IMG/VR virus record: IMGVR_UViG_3300042463_001009
Span: 61,892-125,891 of that record
DNA from: a virus
Reading direction: 5' to 3' (one strand)
Length of the DNA: 64,000 nt
Positions 24,893 through 32,739 of the stretch are shown one piece after another. A program made the position numbers and the translations under genes. The number at the start of each line of letters is the position of its first letter. The stretch's first letter is position 1. The notes under the pieces are model-generated. The model worked only from the letters and a program-made list of their open reading frames with translations. It ran no database searches and was not told the DNA's origin.

Positions 24893-26440
24893 ATGAAAAA
24901 CACAAATAACAAATACCTTGATAATTTGGTCGCTAGATTGGTTAAAGAAACCTTAGAGGAAAGAACCGATGAGTTAACTACCAAGATAAATGAATTAGGT
25001 GGTATGGATGATGGTCATCCTAAATTTGGTAAGTTAAATTTAAATAAAATGTCAGATGAAGACTTAAATGACTTAATGAGTTCTAATGTTGAAGGTGATG
25101 ACGACGACTATAAAGACCGAAGTGCGTATAAACCATATTATGGTGAAGAAGATGGTGACGATGATTTCCAAGACGATGATTTCCAATACAATGGTGACAT
25201 TGACAATGACTTTGATAATGATGAGGAATTAGACGAATCATCAGAAGTATGTGAATGTGGTGGTGGTATGTATGAAGGTATTTGTGAAGAATGTGGTTAT
25301 AGTAAAGTAGACGAAGGAATTGATGATGAAGAAGACCTTAATGGTAAATTTGATTATGTTGAGGAAGAAGTTGATTTTGAAGATGAGGAAGAAATTGAAG
25401 ACGAGACTCAATCAGAAGATAAAGAGGCTTGCAAGTACCATATGGATAATTTTGGTCCTGAGGACAAAAGAACACAACAGTTCTGTGGTTCAAATAAAAT
25501 GGGTTTAAACAAATTTAAATTCTCAATGAATGAAAGATTAAAAGGTCGACAAAGAAATATTGACAAAAACAAAAATGGTAAAATTGATTCTGAAGATTTT
25601 GAAATGTTAAGAAAAGGTGAGACTAAAGAAGGTAAAATGAATGAGAAATTAAAAGGTCGACAAAGAAATATTGACAAAAACAAAAATGGTAAAATTGATT
25701 CTGAAGATTTTGAAATGTTAAGAAAAGGTGAGACTAAAGAAGGTAAAAAATCTGTTAAACTTTCTGAGAACGAAATGATTGATTTAATAGAAAAACTTGT
25801 TAGAGAAGAAAATGCTGGCAAAAAACAAACTAATAATATTAAAAGTGCCGGAAAACCTAAAGGACTTACAAAATACGAACAAATTCACACTAAAGATGGT
25901 AAAGAAAATGATAACTATCTTAAGGATGTTTCTAAAAAAATGAAAGATTATTTAAAAGACGGTTCTAAAGGTGATTTTGATATGAACCCTAAAATGTTTC
26001 CTAAAGGAAATGGTGAATTAGCAACAATGAAAAAGAAAGCATATATCCCATCAACTGCGGTTGAGGACTACGTTGACAACTTTACGGCTGCTGCGTTAGA
26101 AAATTTAGATTACGATGGTATCCATGCAAATGAAGAATGGGTAACAGATAACATCGAAGGTTCTTCAAGAACAGGTAATAACCCTGAATGGGCTAACACG
26201 GGGGAATCTGATGTGAACAAAAAACGTAACAAAATCAGAAAAGATAATATGTTGGCTAAACTTAAGAGAAAGGCCTACAACAAATCACCACAACCAGTTG
26301 TTAACGATACTGCGGGTGAAGATAAAGGTAGTGTGATTATGGCTAAATTAGAGTCAACTGAACCAAAACAAGCGAAACAAATTAATGAAGAGTTTGATAG
26401 AATGAAATCTTTAATAGGTTACAATCAAAAAACTCAATAA
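24893..26440 (+). CDS. Acidic protein with tandem EF-hand-like units and the shared leader
   Basis: A 515-aa protein from ATG 24893. N-terminal helix LDNLVARLVKETLEE is followed by a very Asp/Glu-rich region that includes a CECGGGMYEGICEECG zinc-like motif (about residues 119-134). Two tandem 37-residue units each hold DKNKNGKIDSED, a canonical EF-hand/dockerin loop (D-x-N-x-N-G-x-I-D-x-x-D). KLSENEMIDLIEKLVREE (about 289-306) is an internal copy of the shared leader. The C-terminal part is basic then helical. It likely binds Ca2+. Probably virion-associated; function unknown. The in-frame start at 24824 would read through the promoter-like element and is rejected. Confidence 0.6.
   Translation: MKNTNNKYLDNLVARLVKETLEERTDELTTKINELGGMDDGHPKFGKLNLNKMSDEDLNDLMSSNVEGDDDDYKDRSAYKPYYGEEDGDDDFQDDDFQYNGDIDNDFDNDEELDESSEVCECGGGMYEGICEECGYSKVDEGIDDEEDLNGKFDYVEEEVDFEDEEEIEDETQSEDKEACKYHMDNFGPEDKRTQQFCGSNKMGLNKFKFSMNERLKGRQRNIDKNKNGKIDSEDFEMLRKGETKEGKMNEKLKGRQRNIDKNKNGKIDSEDFEMLRKGETKEGKKSVKLSENEMIDLIEKLVREENAGKKQTNNIKSAGKPKGLTKYEQIHTKDGKENDNYLKDVSKKMKDYLKDGSKGDFDMNPKMFPKGNGELATMKKKAYIPSTAVEDYVDNFTAAALENLDYDGIHANEEWVTDNIEGSSRTGNNPEWANTGESDVNKKRNKIRKDNMLAKLKRKAYNKSPQPVVNDTAGEDKGSVIMAKLESTEPKQAKQINEEFDRMKSLIGYNQKTQ
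25526..25747 (+). repeat. Near-perfect 111-bp tandem duplication
   Basis: Copies 25526-25636 and 25637-25747 differ at only a few bases at the ends. Each encodes 37 residues containing one EF-hand-like loop. The near identity at silent positions points to a recent duplication. Confidence 0.9.
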
Positions 26441-26468
26441 TTTACAAACACATAATATAACTTATAAT

Positions 26469-26502
26469 TTCTCCATAGACTAACTCTATGGAGAATTTTT
26501 TT
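26469..26502 (+). terminator. Terminator hairpin whose right arm contains the next start codon
   Basis: A perfect 10-bp stem (26469-26478 with 26486-26495, 7-base loop) is followed by seven T residues. The ATG of the next gene is at 26488-26490, inside the right arm. Read-through RNA would terminate or hide the start. Confidence 0.75.
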
Positions 26503-26955
26503 AATTACATATCAAATCCGTTAACTCCTGAGGATGTTGACATCTGGTTTAGGGTAAATAATATCATACCTGAAAAAATAGAGTTATTTTCCGACTTCTC
26601 ACATTCCCTGAACATATTAATTGTTGAAACTTATTTAGGTGAGAATAACACCGCAAATGAAACCAAAATTGTTATGTCGTTAGACGATAATCACAAACAT
26701 TTTGAATGGTGTTGGAATAAAATAATTGATAACTTTACTAAAGAGAATATTAGATTCCAACCAATTGGTGACCACTACGAATACTTCCAATCATTTTTTG
26801 TTGATATCTTTTATAATCAAAGTGACGTTAAAATTAGACATTCTATTGATAGTTACCTCAACGACCTTTTTGACACCAAAAAATCTTTCACTAAATCTGA
26901 TTTAGATATGATATTAACCATATATAAAGTGTTAGATAAAAATCTTAAAATTTAA
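26488..26955 (+). CDS. Hypothetical protein, 155 aa
   Basis: An alpha/beta protein beginning MENFFNYISNPLTPEDVDIW, with a His/Phe/Trp-rich middle (HKHFEWCWNKI) and a helical C-terminus (FTKSDLDMILTIYKVLDKN). No family recognised. Its start codon lies inside the terminator hairpin 26469-26502; no in-frame ATG follows until well into the protein, so the start is likely correct. Expression probably needs a promoter that begins RNA within the hairpin. Confidence 0.6.
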   Translation: MENFFNYISNPLTPEDVDIWFRVNNIIPEKIELFSDFSHSLNILIVETYLGENNTANETKIVMSLDDNHKHFEWCWNKIIDNFTKENIRFQPIGDHYEYFQSFFVDIFYNQSDVKIRHSIDSYLNDLFDTKKSFTKSDLDMILTIYKVLDKNLKI

Positions 26956-27037
26956 AAAATACCTTTATAGTGTTTACTATAGACCAAAAAAAATTATTTT
27001 ATAATAAAACAATAAATAAACTAATTGAATTTTAAAA

Positions 27038-27214
27038 ATGGAAACATTAGAACAAATTAAAACACTAACTGAAGAATTGTCACAAGAAGTGGCCAAATTC
27101 TTTAAAGGTAATAAAAGTGCGGGTACTAGAGCTAGAAAAAACGCTCATGACTTGAAAAATTTATTACAAACACTAAGAACTGAAATACTTGAAGAAAGAA
27201 AAAAACCTCAATAA
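27038..27214 (+). CDS. Histone H1-like protein Hc1
   Basis: A 58-aa protein (ATG 27038, TAA 27212-27214) matching the Bacteroidetes Hc1 pattern. It has an N-terminal acidic helix and then KFFKGNKSAGTRARKNAHDLKN, where Hc1 proteins have a conserved KGNKAAGTRxRK core, followed by a Lys/Glu-rich helix. Hc1 proteins bind and compact DNA. Here it could act on the phage or host chromosome. Its stop overlaps the next start (TAATG). No strong promoter seen; the upstream gap is A-rich with a 6-bp hairpin (26966-26981). Confidence 0.75.
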   Translation: METLEQIKTLTEELSQEVAKFFKGNKSAGTRARKNAHDLKNLLQTLRTEILEERKKPQ

Positions 27215-27402
27215 TGCATAATTTAAATGCAATATATTTGTTTTTATTTATCTTTTCGGTTCTGACCGTAATTAGAACGGTCGCTAGGTTTATAAGTACC
27301 CTATTACAGAACCCACCAAGTCAACTAAAATTGACTAGGTGGGAACTTATACACTTAGGATTATCACTATCCTATGTCATAACCTATTTTATTAAAAATT
27401 AA
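27214..27402 (+). CDS. Small two-span membrane protein, 62 aa
   Basis: Two hydrophobic helices (about residues 5-26 and 45-60) are joined by a polar loop with NPPSQLKLTRWE. Start overlaps the Hc1 stop by one base, suggesting coupling. The loop coding region holds a strong inverted repeat (27312-27343). It may be a holin-like or accessory membrane protein; no family motif. Confidence 0.55.
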   Translation: MHNLNAIYLFLFIFSVLTVIRTVARFISTLLQNPPSQLKLTRWELIHLGLSLSYVITYFIKN

Positions 27403-27404
27403 TT

Positions 27405-27854
27405 ATGAGTTTATATAAAGAGTTTTCAACATTACTTCCATACATACAGTCTGTAAGGAAACTTAAAAACTATTTAAGTTTTGACGTTAGTTTTCCTAAA
27501 ACATGGAAATTACCTAAAAAATATATTGAAGAAGATAAAATTTTAGAACAAGAAAGTACTATTATTGATAATAGATTTTTTTCTTTTGTATCTGAGATAA
27601 CTGAAGAAGGTGTTGAAAACACATCTAAAAATATTCAAAATATTATTAAATATAATTTAGAAAGAGAAGAGAAAGAAAAATTATTCCAAAATAAAGTAGA
27701 TGAATTAAAGCATATTTTTGAAAAACAAAATCTTAAAAACTTAAAAAGTTTACAATTTGAAATAAAAAATAATAAATTAGAACTTGAATACGATGAAGAA
27801 GAGCTCGAAGGTGCTAGAGTGGTTCCAGAACGAATTAACAAAGGACAAGATTGA
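27405..27854 (+). CDS. Coiled-coil protein, 149 aa
   Basis: The N-terminal 60 residues include LPYIQSVRKLKNYLSFDVSFP and a P/K-rich segment. The rest is a long charged coiled coil ending in acidic EYDEEELEGARVV. It lies two bases after the previous stop and overlaps the next gene by 62 bases in another frame. No function deduced. Confidence 0.55.
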   Translation: MSLYKEFSTLLPYIQSVRKLKNYLSFDVSFPKTWKLPKKYIEEDKILEQESTIIDNRFFSFVSEITEEGVENTSKNIQNIIKYNLEREEKEKLFQNKVDELKHIFEKQNLKNLKSLQFEIKNNKLELEYDEEELEGARVVPERINKGQD

Positions 27855-27987
27855 TTTAGATAAAGGAAAGTCTGATTTAATCAACCAAATTAAAAAATTA
27901 AAAAAGGAAGAAATACTTCCTAAAATACCTCAAACCCCTGAAAAAATATCACTATGGAAGAGAATCAAAAAAGTATTGATGGGATAA
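27793..27987 (+). CDS. Basic helical protein, 64 aa, overlapping its neighbours
   Basis: ATG 27793 begins MKKSSKVLEWFQNELTKDK in a frame different from the 149-aa gene, overlapping it by 62 bases and the next gene by 34. It is Lys-rich and helical with a PKIPQTPEKI linker. Continuous packing supports it. Confidence 0.5.
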   Translation: MKKSSKVLEWFQNELTKDKIDLDKGKSDLINQIKKLKKEEILPKIPQTPEKISLWKRIKKVLMG

Positions 27988-28268
27988 TTGAAAAATTAGC
28001 GTTAGTTGCTGATGCGATTGACAGTTTATTTCCTGATGGAAAATCCGCAATCGCCTTTGAACTTAAATCAGAAGATTTTAAAAGAGTTCAAAATAACTTT
28101 CGACAAGTTGACCATACACATAAACAATTCAAAATAGTTATTTCAAATACCGAATTTATGTTTTTGTTGGATGGGTTGTTGATTGACGAAACAGATAGGT
28201 TTTCGGAAACCCTTTCTCAGATAAAATTAAATAAAGATACTTCCTCTGAGCAGTTGAATAATCTTTAA
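27954..28268 (+). CDS. Hypothetical protein, 104 aa
   Basis: N-terminal helix with IIEKLALVADAIDSLFPDGKS then an alpha/beta part with FKIVISNTEFMFLLDG. It overlaps the upstream gene by 34 bases and, convergently, the minus-strand gene 28156-28803 by 113 bases. Both partners look protein-coding. No family recognised. Confidence 0.55.
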   Translation: MEENQKSIDGIIEKLALVADAIDSLFPDGKSAIAFELKSEDFKRVQNNFRQVDHTHKQFKIVISNTEFMFLLDGLLIDETDRFSETLSQIKLNKDTSSEQLNNL

Positions 28269-28803
28269 CAAACATACAATCACTTCTTTTTTGAGATATG
28301 AAATTTTCAGAAAGATTATCTAATAGTCTTGATGAATCATCATCATTTTTTAATGTGAATAAATTATAATTGTCATCGTTTTGTACAATTACTTTATTAT
28401 TTAATTTAGATATCATTTTTAAACCAGGTGGGTCTAAATATTTTTTAATAAAATCATTGATTGTTATTCTAGTATTGGTGGAATAGTCAACAATAAGTTC
28501 CTCTAAATTATATTTTGATATTTTGATAATTGAGAAATCATTATCGTCTAAGTCAACTTTAACCTGTCTACCAAAAACATCTTTCATATACATTGGTGAC
28601 AAAGTTCCTGATGTTTTTTCTAACAATGCTAATTCATACAATGATTCGTAACCATTTTCATATTTTTTATCAAAAAAAATGGAATTACTTTTCTCAACCA
28701 ATAAATTATATAACTCATTTGCTTTTTTATGTGTTTTAAATTTATTGATTATTTTCTTTTTTACTTTATTCTTAAACAGTACTACTTGATAGTTGTATGA
28801 CAT
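28156..28803 (-). CDS. Hypothetical protein, 215 aa
   Basis: Begins MSYNYQVVLFKNKVKKKIIN with a basic N-terminus and alternating helices and strands; contains PPGLKMISKLNNKV in the middle. A TATATTTG box upstream suggests the host-type promoter. The last 37 codons overlap the plus-strand gene ending at 28268. Function unknown. Confidence 0.6.
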   Translation of the reverse strand: MSYNYQVVLFKNKVKKKIINKFKTHKKANELYNLLVEKSNSIFFDKKYENGYESLYELALLEKTSGTLSPMYMKDVFGRQVKVDLDDNDFSIIKISKYNLEELIVDYSTNTRITINDFIKKYLDPPGLKMISKLNNKVIVQNDDNYNLFTLKNDDDSSRLLDNLSENFISQKRSDCMFVKDYSTAQRKYLYLILSEKGFPKTYLFRQSTTHPTKT

Positions 28804-28839
28804 TGAAAAATGATAATATTAACTAAATTAGTTTCAAAA

Positions 28840-28847
28840 CAAATATA
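28840..28847 (-). promoter_or_regulatory. TAnnTTTG-type -7 box for the 215-aa gene
   Basis: The minus strand reads TATATTTG about 37 bases before ATG 28803. No clear TTTG -33 partner is seen. Confidence 0.45.
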
Positions 28848-28852
28848 AGTAA

Positions 28853-29776
28853 ATGAGTATGGATAATTTTTACAATACAATAGGGGTTAATGAAACCGCA
28901 ACACAAGATGAGATTAAAAAAGCTTACCGTAAATTAGCAATTGAACATCATCCAGATAAAGGTGGTGATGAAAATAAATTTAAAAAAATTTCGGAAGCCT
29001 ACGATACTTTAGGTGACGAGATTAAAAGAAGTCAATATGACAATCAAAGGCAAAATCCTTTTAATAACATGGGAGGTGGAGGATTCAACCCATTTGAAGA
29101 TTTGTTTAAAGGAGCATTTCATACTCAAAGAAGACGAACTGTTCCTGATAAAGTAATTGAAGTTCAGATTAGTGCTCTTGAATCGTTTATTGCGGGGGAT
29201 AAGGTAATTAGTTATTCAAGACAACATATGTGTAATGATTGTGTTGGACAAGGTGGAGATAGAGACACTTGTAATGTATGTAATGGAGATGGATTTATTG
29301 TTCAAAAAATTGGTGGAAGTATGTTTTCTCAGGTGGTTAGACAAACGTGTAACAAATGTAAAGGGAATGGATTCGCCTATAAAAAAACTTGTGGTACTTG
29401 CCACGGACAAACAACTAGGTCTGAAACGGAATCAATTAAGATTAAATTACCACATGGGATTGATGATGGACAATTTTTAAGGTTACAAGGTAAAGGTGAT
29501 TATAAAGATGGTATGTATGGTAATTTGGTTATTAGAGTTAAAGTGATGTCTGAAAATAATTTTGAAAAACTTGGGGATGATTTAATCTATAACGCTTATT
29601 TTGATTTAAATGGGTTACACAGTGATAATTTAGAGATTCCGCATCCACAAGGGAATATATCAATTAAATTACCAACTCAATTTGATACATCAAAACCCCT
29701 TAGAGTTAAATCTAAAGGGTATAATAATGTTGGTGATATGTTTGTTAAACTTTTTGTTAGGTTTAACCGTAATTAA
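28853..29776 (+). CDS. dnaJ: DnaJ-type co-chaperone
   Basis: A 307-aa protein. J domain residues about 3-65 include HHPDKGG with the HPD motif that stimulates DnaK. A short Gly/Phe region (NNMGGGGFNPFEDLF) follows. Four CxxCxGxG-type zinc knuckles (CNDCVGQG, CNVCNGDG, CNKCKGNG, CGTCHGQT) span about 124-191. Then a C-terminal peptide-binding domain. Shorter than cellular DnaJ (about 370 aa) but complete in domain order. ATG 28859 is an alternative start. T4-like phages use host chaperones for capsid folding; this one may redirect DnaK. Convergent overlap of four bases with the next gene. Confidence 0.85.
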   Translation: MSMDNFYNTIGVNETATQDEIKKAYRKLAIEHHPDKGGDENKFKKISEAYDTLGDEIKRSQYDNQRQNPFNNMGGGGFNPFEDLFKGAFHTQRRRTVPDKVIEVQISALESFIAGDKVISYSRQHMCNDCVGQGGDRDTCNVCNGDGFIVQKIGGSMFSQVVRQTCNKCKGNGFAYKKTCGTCHGQTTRSETESIKIKLPHGIDDGQFLRLQGKGDYKDGMYGNLVIRVKVMSENNFEKLGDDLIYNAYFDLNGLHSDNLEIPHPQGNISIKLPTQFDTSKPLRVKSKGYNNVGDMFVKLFVRFNRN

Positions 29777-29976
29777 TTTGTGAAGTAATTTTGAGCTTCG
29801 TGTATTAATTTTATAGTCCCGTATATTGCGGCAAATAAAATATAGAATGATATTGCAATTAAAAACCACTGTTGTTTTCGGAATTTACCACAAGAACTAC
29901 ATTTTTTTGTTGATTTAGAGGATTTACCTGTATTAATTTCGGTTTCATCAATTACTGTTCCTTCGACTGTATCCAT
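29773..29976 (-). CDS. Small membrane protein with a CxxC motif, 67 aa
   Basis: A polar N-terminus, then KKCSSCGKFRKQQW (about residues 24-37), then one membrane helix (about 38-58). The single CxxC could bind a metal in a dimer. It converges on dnaJ with a four-base overlap. No family recognised. Confidence 0.5.
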   Translation of the reverse strand: MDTVEGTVIDETEINTGKSSKSTKKCSSCGKFRKQQWFLIAISFYILFAAIYGTIKLIHEAQNYFTN

Positions 29977-30094
29977 TGTTTTTTAAATTTAAATAGTTTA
30001 TGACCCAAAAGTAATCTAAAAATACATTAAAGTAAAATACCTAAAACATTTGCCTTTTTGGTTTTTTTCACTTATACTTTTAAAAAAAATAACT

Positions 30095-30934
30095 ATGCTA
30101 TCATACATCGGAGGTAAAAGTAAAATTGGAAAGTGGATTGTCCCTTTCTACCCTGAGGATATGGAGACGTACGTAGAAACATTCGGAGGGATGTTTTGGT
30201 GTTTCTTCAACATGGATTTATCCAAATATCCAAATCTTAAAGAAGTCGTATATAACGACTTCAATCCATTAAATTATAACTTGTTTCAATGTGTTAAAAA
30301 TCCTAAACTATTATTGGATGCGATTAATGCAATACCATGTCAACAATTTGGTGAAGAAATTACACCGTCAATTTACAAAGAACAATTTATCAGCTTCCAA
30401 GCTGAAATATTTGCCGATAATTACAGCGTACAACCTGGCGATTATGTTGTTGCCGCGAAATATGCTTACGTATTAACACAAGTATTTAGTGGTAGTAAAC
30501 CTGAAACGAGTGGTTTTATTGACTTAAAAGGTAAGTATAAATCAAAATACCTTACATTTAGAGATAAGTTATCTAAACCTGAATGGGTTGAACATTTTTT
30601 AAAGATAACCAAGGTTGAGAATATGGATTTTGAGGATGTTATTAAAAAATATGACTCACCAACAACATATATCTATTTGGACCCACCTTATTGGAAAACG
30701 GAAAATTATTACAATAATCATGACTTTGATAGAGATGACCATGAGAGATTGGCTAATGTATTAAAAGATATTAAAGGTAAATTTAGTTTATCTTATTATG
30801 ACTTTGAATTATTACATACTTGGTTTCCTGAACCAAAATATCGATGGGAGAAAAAAGAATTCGCCAAAGCTGCGGCGGCTAAAAAAGGTAAGACTCAAAA
30901 CATGGGGGAAGAACTTTTAATTATGAATTACTAA
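30095..30934 (+). CDS. Adenine-specific DNA methyltransferase, Dam/D12 class
   Basis: A 279-aa protein from ATG 30095. LSYIGGKSKIGKWI binds S-adenosylmethionine (class alpha start). ETFGGMFW matches the FxGxG-type motif I, VVYNDFN follows, and YIYLDPPYW holds the catalytic DPPY (about residues 190-198). It methylates adenine N6 in a short site not deducible here. Likely protects phage DNA from restriction. The in-frame start at 30050 is less likely because the added residues are hydrophobic and precede the conserved LSYIGGK. Confidence 0.8.
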   Translation: MLSYIGGKSKIGKWIVPFYPEDMETYVETFGGMFWCFFNMDLSKYPNLKEVVYNDFNPLNYNLFQCVKNPKLLLDAINAIPCQQFGEEITPSIYKEQFISFQAEIFADNYSVQPGDYVVAAKYAYVLTQVFSGSKPETSGFIDLKGKYKSKYLTFRDKLSKPEWVEHFLKITKVENMDFEDVIKKYDSPTTYIYLDPPYWKTENYYNNHDFDRDDHERLANVLKDIKGKFSLSYYDFELLHTWFPEPKYRWEKKEFAKAAAAKKGKTQNMGEELLIMNY

Positions 30935-30960
30935 ATAATGGATTATTTCTTAATTCTGAA

Positions 30961-30968
30961 TATTTATA
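30961..30968 (+). promoter_or_regulatory. TATTTATA element upstream of the LRR-like protein
   Basis: Exact TATTTATA 15 bases before ATG 30984. Confidence 0.55.
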
Positions 30969-30983
30969 TTAAAAACATTTAAA

Positions 30984-32360
30984 ATGAGAATAACAACATT
31001 ACTTTCGAATTTAATAGTAGAACAATCTAGATTTCAGGTTTTATTTGATAAATTAGTTAAACCTGCCACTAAATCTAAAAATATTGAGACAGGAAAAAAA
31101 CCAAAAGGTATTATGGATTTTGAAACCCTAAAGGCGATTATCCTTGCTGACCCAACAACTAGAGTACCTGAAGGTAAAGATATAGACACTTTATCCATGG
31201 AAGATATGGAAAGAGTTAAAGTTGGTAAATACTCACAATGGTTACTTAAAAACTATGTTAGTCCTCAGATTGAAACTGATGATGAAGTTGATTTTAAAAG
31301 TCCTGCATATCAAAAGTCTTTAGTTGAAGGCCGAAGATTATTCATGGAGGATTTATATAAAACTACCGCTGATTTAGTTAAGTTTGAAAAGGCTAAACCC
31401 TATTTACCCCAAGAACAAAGAGACATCAATAAATTTACGGTAACATCATTATTTGATACTTTAAAAGATTTTCAAATTCCTGAAAAGAAAAGGGGTGAAC
31501 TTGAAAAGAAAGAAGCTAAAAAATCAAGAGAAGGTTTTAACCACGCTGGTGGTAAAATCGTTTATGAAGGTCCAAATTGGACAATGATTAAAATTGAAGA
31601 CCAAGGTAGTGTTGGTAAAGACGCGGCGGTTTACTATGGTGGATTCCATGAGTACGACCAAGGAGAATCAAGATGGTGTACGTCATCACCTGGATTAACT
31701 TATTTTAATGGATACATTAAAGATGGCCCATTATATGTCGTATTTCCAAATGATGACAAAGGTTTAGTTGGTAAAAAAACAGGTTTACCACAAGAAAGAT
31801 TCCAATTCCATTTCCCTTCAAATCAGTTTATGGATAGACATGACAGACAAATTAATTTAGTTGAATATTTGAACGGACCTATGTCTGAACTCAAGGACTT
31901 CTTCAAACCTGAATTTGCGAAAGGATTAGTAACTAAAGGTGGTAATAAGGTTGAAATTAACTATCCTGATAGTTCTGCGGGTAAATTTGTTGCTTTATAT
32001 GGATTTGATGAATTATTTGATAGTTTACCTGAAAATATAGAACACTTATTAATTAATAACAAATCAAAAGAAGAGATTGCGTTAACAGTTCCTGAGTCTT
32101 TAGGTAGATTCAAAGACTTACAAGCATTGTTATTACAAAATATCGCTAAAACATTACCTGAGTCAATCGGTCAATTACAGAATTTAAATTTCTTGGCGTT
32201 ACCGTCAAATAAATCGTTACAAAGTTTACCTGAATCAATTGCTGATATACCAGGTTTAGCGTTTATTAACTTAAAAGATAGTAACCCTGGTGTTAAAATA
32301 CCTGAAAGATTAAAAGAAAAACTATCTGATGAAGGTAGTGGGTTTTATTATGTAAACTAA
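30984..32360 (+). CDS. Leucine-rich-repeat protein with a WCTSSP motif and the shared leader
   Basis: A 458-aa protein. N-terminus MRITTLLSNLIVEQSRF resembles the shared leader ending I-V-E. A central domain has YGGFHEYDQGESRWCTSSPG (about residues 214-233) with Trp-Cys-Thr, a signature seen in several phage and PcfJ-like proteins. The C-terminal 110 residues hold leucine-rich repeats of the LPESIGQLQNLNFLALP type. LRRs bind proteins. Preceded by TATTTATA. Likely virion-associated; molecular role unknown. Confidence 0.6.
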   Translation: MRITTLLSNLIVEQSRFQVLFDKLVKPATKSKNIETGKKPKGIMDFETLKAIILADPTTRVPEGKDIDTLSMEDMERVKVGKYSQWLLKNYVSPQIETDDEVDFKSPAYQKSLVEGRRLFMEDLYKTTADLVKFEKAKPYLPQEQRDINKFTVTSLFDTLKDFQIPEKKRGELEKKEAKKSREGFNHAGGKIVYEGPNWTMIKIEDQGSVGKDAAVYYGGFHEYDQGESRWCTSSPGLTYFNGYIKDGPLYVVFPNDDKGLVGKKTGLPQERFQFHFPSNQFMDRHDRQINLVEYLNGPMSELKDFFKPEFAKGLVTKGGNKVEINYPDSSAGKFVALYGFDELFDSLPENIEHLLINNKSKEEIALTVPESLGRFKDLQALLLQNIAKTLPESIGQLQNLNFLALPSNKSLQSLPESIADIPGLAFINLKDSNPGVKIPERLKEKLSDEGSGFYYVN

Positions 32361-32389
32361 TTTACTTATTTTTTTACAAAAATAATGTT

Positions 32390-32680
32390 ATGGGAAATGT
32401 TGACGTAGACATATATGTTAATCAGTTTATATCATTTTTTGATAAAAACCCTGAAGAGTTAAAAATTTTAATCGGTGATGTGGATAAAAATGAATTTTAT
32501 CTTAAAGTTACTGAACAATGTTATGTTAATGTTGAAAATGGGGAAGAAATTTCTTTAACAAGGCCTCAGATACTTAAAATAATTGTTAAACTTAGAAAGA
32601 GTGAAATTACTATCTTTGAAAAAACTAAGATTTACGAAATTCACCAAAAAACAAAATTCGGAAACATTTGTTTAAATTAA
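32390..32680 (+). CDS. Hypothetical protein, 96 aa
   Basis: A 96-aa alpha/beta protein beginning MGNVDVDIYVNQFISFFDKN. Acidic first half, mixed second half ending with a Lys-rich segment. No motif. It is followed two bases later by a host-type promoter for the next gene. Confidence 0.55.
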   Translation: MGNVDVDIYVNQFISFFDKNPEELKILIGDVDKNEFYLKVTEQCYVNVENGEEISLTRPQILKIIVKLRKSEITIFEKTKIYEIHQKTKFGNICLN

Positions 32681-32681
32681 A

Positions 32682-32713
32682 TTTGGTAATATGAATGGTA
32701 TTCATTACTTTTG
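32682..32713 (+). promoter_or_regulatory. Bacteroidetes-type promoter (TTTG / TAnnTTTG)
   Basis: TTTG at 32682-32685, a 20-base spacer, then TACTTTTG at 32706-32713. The start codon of the DUF932 gene follows at 32740. One of the two best matches to the host consensus in the window. Confidence 0.75.
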
Positions 32714-32739
32714 TATTATAAATTTAAAAACAACAAAAT

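Noticed and set aside
25408-25821. Minus-strand frame over the 111-bp duplication
   Set aside because: It mirrors the duplicated coding sequence of the plus-strand EF-hand-like gene and has no upstream element.
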